This document shows positions 59,157 to 64,000 of a stretch of DNA of 64,000 bases, piece by piece (position 1 is the first letter of the stretch; each line of letters starts with the position of its first letter). The notes below the pieces were generated by a model. That model made no database searches and was not told the DNA's origin. It was given only the letters and a program-made list of their open reading frames with translations. The stretch comes from Symsagittifera roscoffensis (Eukaryota; Xenacoelomorpha; Acoela; Convolutidae). The position numbers and the translations under genes are program-made. The DNA lies in assembly GCF_963678635.1 (NCBI RefSeq), contig NC_087065.1, forward strand, positions 27,921,254-27,985,253, given 5' to 3'.

Positions 59157-59567
59157 TGAAACCAGATCTAAACTACATTTTATTTTTGGTTATAAATTAG
59201 ATATTTTATCACTATAAAGTATTTAATATTACCCAATCATGATCCATCTAACTAACAACCCACTTATTTGTAAGTGCTGAAATTACTTGTAATTTCAGCA
59301 CCGGAGAGATTTGAATTTAACTTAGAAATTAGTTAACTCTCCAAGAGACCTTCTAGCAATCGCAATAAGCCAGTATACTCTTGATCTATTGAGCCTATCA
59401 GAGACTAGTTAAACACCCTGAGACTAGTAGACATAAGAGTAAGATTAGGATCGGTTTTAGACTAAGACGTTGCATGAATCTATCCAGCCGAAAATAAGAT
59501 AGCGTGACGAGCAGACGGTGTACCCTATCCGAAATTACTCTATGAGTTAAACCTCGAACATAACTCA
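59157..59567 (+). mobile_element. 3' LTR (411 bp)
   Basis: TGAAACCAG...AACATAACTCA. Full-length version, retaining the GATAGCGTGACGAGCAGACG block that the three 5' LTRs lack. Followed by ATGG (59,568-59,571), matching the ATGG before the first 5' LTR: a likely 4-bp target duplication. Confidence 0.92.
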
Positions 59568-59571
59568 ATGG

Positions 59572-60409
59572 ACCAATGAAAATTTACAAGTAGATCAGCT
59601 AGGAGGGCAGCCAACAAATACGATTAATTGATATTGGCTTTTATGCCGAGCCCAAGAGTAGATGGCATGCTCAGGCAACGGATTTGAAACTAATGGCTGC
59701 CCTTTGAGTTCTACTAGCCGCCTTTTCAAGGTTTCAAAATATCCTAAACGACTCCTTGGTCCTATTACCAGTTGTCACGCCTTCGTTATTGAAGCTACAG
59801 AGTAATATCCCGCATTTAAGAAAAGTGAAAACAAATCGATTATAATGGATTTTCGTGGTCTAAAGTGTTGTAAATATAATCGATTCCCATGTTACGTTCA
59901 ACAACAAACATGGACTAGAAATGGATTTAAATCCATTTTTTTTGGCTCTTTTCGAGTTCCCCCCTTTCAAAATACTGAGTTTTTTTATTTGTTTTACGTG
60001 TTATTACGGCTAAATGCGTGATGTTACGCTGTAAAGTATGAAGAACAAATATCGATAAGAAAATTATCGATTTGTTCTCCACGCCAAATTTCATTGCATT
60101 GTGACAACGTTAATAGGCTTTTCAAAATTGAATTTGAAAGGGGGGAACTGAAAAAAGGTCCCATTTTTTCTCGCCAAAACAAAATGCATTATAATTAAAT
60201 ATGAATCCACTATAATGGATTTTATAATAGGTAAAAAATCACAATAAAATGGTTTTTTTCCACTTTATTTTTGTTTCGCGCGTCGTGCCAAACTTTGCAA
60301 GAGTTTCTGTATTTATCAAGTGAGTTATGCGGAAACTTTGCAAAGAGAGTGTACGGCCTAATCCATTTCTAAACGTAGACTCAAATTGCAAAATATTCCG
60401 TTAAGCTCT
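59572..60409. other. 3' host flank, AT-motif sequence
   Basis: AGGGCAGCCA (59,602) and its reverse complement near 59,693 form a short inverted pair. TCGATTATAATGGAT-type words occur at 59,836, 59,877 and 60,190-60,230. ATCCCGCATT at about 59,805 and AATGCGGGAT at about 61,223 are reverse complements and could bound a ~1.4-kb non-autonomous element. No gene. Confidence 0.45.
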
Positions 60410-60760
60410 CCCCCCCCCCTAAAGTTTGGCCCTTTGCTCCCCTTCAATCCTCCTAACGTTTGCCCCTTTGCTCCCCACCCCCACTGAACCACCCCCCACT
60501 AACCCACCACTGCCACTGAACCCACCCCCCCCCCCCCCCCCCCCCACTATACCCCCACCTGAACATCCCCCATCTGAACATACCCCCCCCCCCACCACCT
60601 GAACACCCCCCACTTGAACAGCCCCCTACCTAAACACCCCCCTCAACCCACGCCCCTCCCCCACATGAACCCACCCCATCTACCCCCATTGAGCCTCCCG
60701 CCCCTGAACACCGCCCCCCCTCCTCACCACCTGTTACGTTGTTGCGGGGGGGGGTGGATT
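60410..60760. repeat. C-rich low-complexity tract
   Basis: About 350 bp made of CCCCCC runs and CCACCTGAACACCCCC-type words, G-poor on this strand apart from one GGGGGGGG near 60,746. It could form G-quadruplex or i-motif structures. Proline- or glycine-rich frames on either strand are artefacts. Confidence 0.85.
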
Positions 60761-61035
60761 GTTGTAAATGGGCAAACGCTAGGGATGGTAATGGAAGGGA
60801 AATTAGTCCACCTCTAACATTACCACCCCTCCAAAACATTCTAATAATTTGACAAAATTTTTGAAAGGAACAAAATTCAGTTTTTGAGTAACACAAAAAT
60901 GAAACAAAAATATCAAAGTTAGGCAGAAAAAAAATTCAATTGAACAACAAATAACAAACGTAACCAACTTTAGTTTAAAATGTTCAAAGACTTTATGCGC
61001 GTTGAAATTCGCATCTCAGTAAAAAGGACAAAAAA
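60761..61035. other. AT-rich spacer
   Basis: Nothing recognised between the C-rich tract and the foldback. Confidence 0.45.
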
Positions 61036-61206
61036 TCGATTATAATTTAGATTCATTGTCAGTGTCCACAAAAGTGAAAACAAAACCGATTATAATGGAT
61101 GAAAAAAGGATTTTGTTGCCTCGAAAAATAGTAATATTATAATCCATTTTGAATTGATTTGTTTTACTTTTTGTGGACACTGACAAAGAAACTCAATTAT
61201 AATCGA
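61036..61206. mobile_element. 171-bp foldback element
   Basis: The left arm TCGATTATAATT...GTCAGTGTCCACAAAAG pairs with the reverse complement of the right arm, TCGATTATAATTGAG...GTCAGTGTCCACAAAAAG. Arms are about 60 bp, and further AT-motif words (CCGATTATAATGGAT, ATTATAATCCATT) pair inside, so nearly all of it can fold. A miniature inverted-repeat element; superfamily not determined. Confidence 0.8.
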
Positions 61207-62629
61207 TTTATATTCATGGAACTTCAATGCGGGATGGGCAACCACTTATATGAAAGTTGATTCACCAGGTGGATCCACGGCCTTGTAAAATTTGGGTTTG
61301 AAGTTTAAAAATAAAGCGGAGAATGTGTGTGGCTAATACATTACTTTTTAGAGCATCCAACAGCTTTTTATGAAACAAGTTACTGGTTGAACAGTATAAT
61401 TTGCGTAGAAATTCGAAACGTTTCAGTGCTAAGCATAAAAATGACGCTAAATCAATGCAATATTAAGTCAAATCAGACTGCTCGTAACGAGGTGAAGCCC
61501 TAAATAATCCGACTGCCTGTATAGGTCTTTGAAGTATAAAAGTTCATATAAAAATTAAAATGATAAGTTTTGATCCTAGAAAGGACAAATAGCTTGATTC
61601 AACGAAATTGGATCTATTTATGCAAGGGATTGAGCGGCGCCTAAACAATAATAGCGCAAATTATATCACCCATTAATTGTCAAATTTTAAACACTTGTAA
61701 CTTAAAAAAAATAATAATCACAAATGAAATATCGTTTAAAAATTGAGCTCAAGACAACAATAAATTTTGAATGATATTTAAAAAATCAGCTGTTCAAAAT
61801 GGCTGTTAAAAGTCAAAAATTGTCTGGAAAAAAACCACTTCGGGCAAAAATATTCCGTCATTTTTTCAAAAAACGGAACAATAACCGTTTGGTTAAATTG
61901 AAAAATTAGCATTGTCTAATTCCTGTGCCAACCCAATCTCTGTTCCAAATTATATTTCTAAAAACCTCAATTTAGAAAAAATCTTGCCAATAGTTAAAAT
62001 TTAGCAAGTTAACCTGTATCGAAGTTTTTCAACAATTATCTGGCGATTTAAAAATCGAAAATCAGTCAAACCTCTAGCAATCAATTATACGGCAAATTTA
62101 TGTTCGAAGACGAAAATAAAAGAAAATATGATCAAACAAATCCATTAAATACTATTGTTTTGTGTCAATCATATTGGAGTCATACATGTGTTTTCTCTTT
62201 CTAATAACGAGAAATTATATTTTTCTTTAAAGATTAATTGCAAATAGTCTATTAATTTTTCTCCATAAAATGCCCAAAAAAAGTATTTTAAGTACCATAT
62301 TATGACAAAAAATATACTTTCCCCTTATATTCGCAATAAAAACGCGGCTCCGAGTAAGCATGATTTTTTACTTTGACACAAAATTTTAACTCATTGGCTT
62401 TTTAAAATCTTCTTACTAGTGGGTTGCAAAAATTTGAGCGAGTGTTTTTGAAGTACTAAATTTTTGTGTCGTTTCTTCATTTCAGAATCTTAGCGCAGTG
62501 AGAATTCATGGTGCTTGCAATCTGCAATTCATTCCAGTTTTGAAACTAAAAATCATAGAGTTTCTAAAAATTTAGGCAAAAATTGAATTTTTCTCTGACA
62601 ATTTAAGCGATATCGTAATGTTATGCTTT
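61207..62629. other. AT-rich non-coding sequence
   Basis: No gene, RNA or repeat recognised. Long A and T runs. Confidence 0.45.
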
Positions 62630-63345
62630 TGTTTTCAGATTCGATTGCCTGTTTATGTTTCAATTAATTGCTTCAAACTGTATTGGAACTGGAAGTCACC
62701 AGGAAATTTTAAAGAAAATTTAGCAAGAATTTGAATTTTTTGAATAAATTTTGTTTAATTTAAGGTCGCGATGTTGTCAATTTTTCAAAAATTATTTTTT
62801 TTTGTTAATGCTTAATTTTTTCGTGTTAGATTATTTTAAAATATTAAATCAGCAGGTATATTTTTTTAAATTTTTTTGACGAAAATGAAATTAACTGGCC
62901 ATCTTTAATTAATTCATTGTCGCAAAGCAGTTTTGTCGCAATTCCTCTTAATGCTGCTCTTTTTTCGACTTAACATCTTGTTTGAGCCTTAGAATTTTAG
63001 AAAACTAAGCTTTTTAAAAAAAATTGCAGATACTTGTCAAAATAACCTTTTTACAGATGATCTTGAATCAAATTATGGTTGCAACGTTCTATTTTATTTA
63101 CTCTTTTTTCGGAAAACTTTACTAGTTTAATCCTCAATTTTTTTCATTTATACTGTTTTTGAACTGATAATTATCAGAAGTTTTTTTAAAAAAAACCGGC
63201 GTTAACAAAAATTTATACTAATGATTTTAACTGAGATCATGGTCGCAATGCTTTTTTTTGTTGATTTTATTTGCAGACTAGATTGTTTGCTTACACCTCA
63301 ATTTAGTGCCTCATATTGTATTGGAACTGAAAATTATCAATTTTT
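62630..63345. repeat. Diverged ~625-bp direct duplication
   Basis: 62,636-62,705 (AGATTCGATTGCCTG, CTGTATTGGAACTGGAAGT) is echoed at 63,274-63,340 (AGACTAGATTGTTTG, TTGTATTGGAACTGAAAAT), and a weaker third echo is near 63,130-63,180. Both good copies follow a TTTTCAG or TTTGCAG word. Confidence 0.5.
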
Positions 63346-64000
63346 TTTTAATTTTAGCATTTTTTGAATTTATTATATTATACAATTCAGCAAAAGTGTT
63401 AAATATTTCATGGGATTGCATGGCAAAAAAATTATTATTTTGAGATAATATGGATATTAAAAAAGATTTTGAAGCTATTATTACAGAAACTTTTGTCGAA
63501 ATTGGCTGCATATAATCAATTATATTTGCAATTTTTTCGGCAGGATTTTCTCATTATTTGACGGAGCTAGATGCGACACCGGAAGACCCCAAAATGCGAT
63601 GAGAAGATTGACAAGAAATGCAACATATTGGAAAACATCATCTGAATTGCCACTGTGAAAGTCGATAGACTGCAAAAACAGGGAGTTGCCTTAGTGAAAC
63701 TGGGTAGACTGCAAAAACGGGGGAAAAACTGCTAAAAGGGCAAGACGAAATCGAGTCAAGAGGATTGATTTGAGGCTGTAAAACAGGGGTGTTTATGACC
63801 ACAAAGTGACATAGTAGCGACTGCAAAAAATTCGATTTTCAATCCACCACCTATAAATCTAAGCCAACACACAATTAAACAGAGCAACCCGTAAACAGAG
63901 TAACCCGTGAAAACGAACAAAAGTTGTGGACGAAGCGGAGTCAGACAGCAATAAAAAAGCCCGAAAAGTATTATGATAATAAGATGAAATAATAAGATGA
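63346..64000. other. Non-coding end of window with short tandem words
   Basis: TAGACTGCAAAAAC occurs at about 63,667 and 63,707, and AAACAGAG(C/T)AACCCGT twice near 63,877-63,908. GC content rises toward the end, so a gene or repeat may begin just outside the window, but I cannot support one. Confidence 0.4.

Larger units (their letters stand above)
23898..59567 (+). mobile_element. Ty3/gypsy-type LTR retroelement with internal tandem amplification
   Basis: Outer bounds: the first 5' LTR at 23,898 and the only 3' LTR, ending at 59,567, with ATGG on both outer sides (23,894-23,897 and 59,568-59,571). Class is shown by order RT-RNase H-integrase, a DX35E integrase core and a GPY/F C-terminal motif. 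Without the amplified units the element would be the 42,758-59,567 stretch, about 16.8 kb, long for this class because of the extra regions 3' of pol. The plus strand is strikingly A- and C-rich. All coding regions are broken, so it is a fossil. Confidence 0.88.

Noticed and set aside
60419-60896. Glycine-rich and proline-rich open frames on both strands
   Set aside because: Translations of the C-rich low-complexity tract.
1-64000. CRISPR arrays, bacterial operons, ribosome binding sites, rRNA genes
   Set aside because: None seen. Introns, LTR elements and MITEs show a eukaryotic nuclear sequence; the short tandem repeats lack unique equal-length spacers.

Overview
The window looks like metazoan, probably invertebrate, nuclear DNA. 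It is strongly AT-rich, has long homopolymer runs, a gene split by GT..AG introns with T-rich TTTTCAG-type acceptors, and dense transposon debris. I cannot fix the phylum from sequence alone.

Layout. Positions 1-14,700 are mostly non-coding: three short-period minisatellites, an old reverse-strand LTR fragment, two dispersed repeats (one split by a Tc1/mariner-like MITE whose empty site survives in a sister copy), a foldback element and a few possible exons of unrecognised genes. Positions 15,499-21,032 (+) hold the one complete gene I can assemble: a four-exon, 443-residue Cys-loop ligand-gated ion channel subunit with all three introns in phase 1. Intron 1 carries a solo LTR, and a hAT-like MITE with an exact 8-bp target duplication sits just past the stop codon.

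Positions 21,971-59,567 are dominated by one Ty3/gypsy-type (DX35E integrase, GPY/F motif) LTR retroelement that has been tandemly amplified together with its host 5' flank. Unit 1 (21,971-30,461) is an older copy that keeps the protease and stops inside reverse transcriptase. Unit 2 (from 30,462) and unit 3 (from 42,114) share a nearly identical 10.38-kb block, joined by a 16-17-bp filler, and both lack the protease. Only unit 3 runs on into the single 3' half: a broken envelope-like region, a long unrecognised post-envelope ORF region and the only 3' LTR. A 4-bp ATGG lies outside the outermost LTRs. Gene order is LTR - PBS - leader - ORF0 - ORF1 - gag - nucleocapsid-like - protease - RT - RNase H - integrase - small membrane ORF - P/S/T-rich ORF - envelope-like - post-envelope ORF - LTR. 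Every copy is disabled by stops, frameshifts or catalytic-site changes.

Positions 59,572-64,000 are the 3' flank: AT-rich foldbacks built on an ATTATAATCGATTATAAT-like motif, a very C-rich tract, and AT-rich sequence with no gene I can support.
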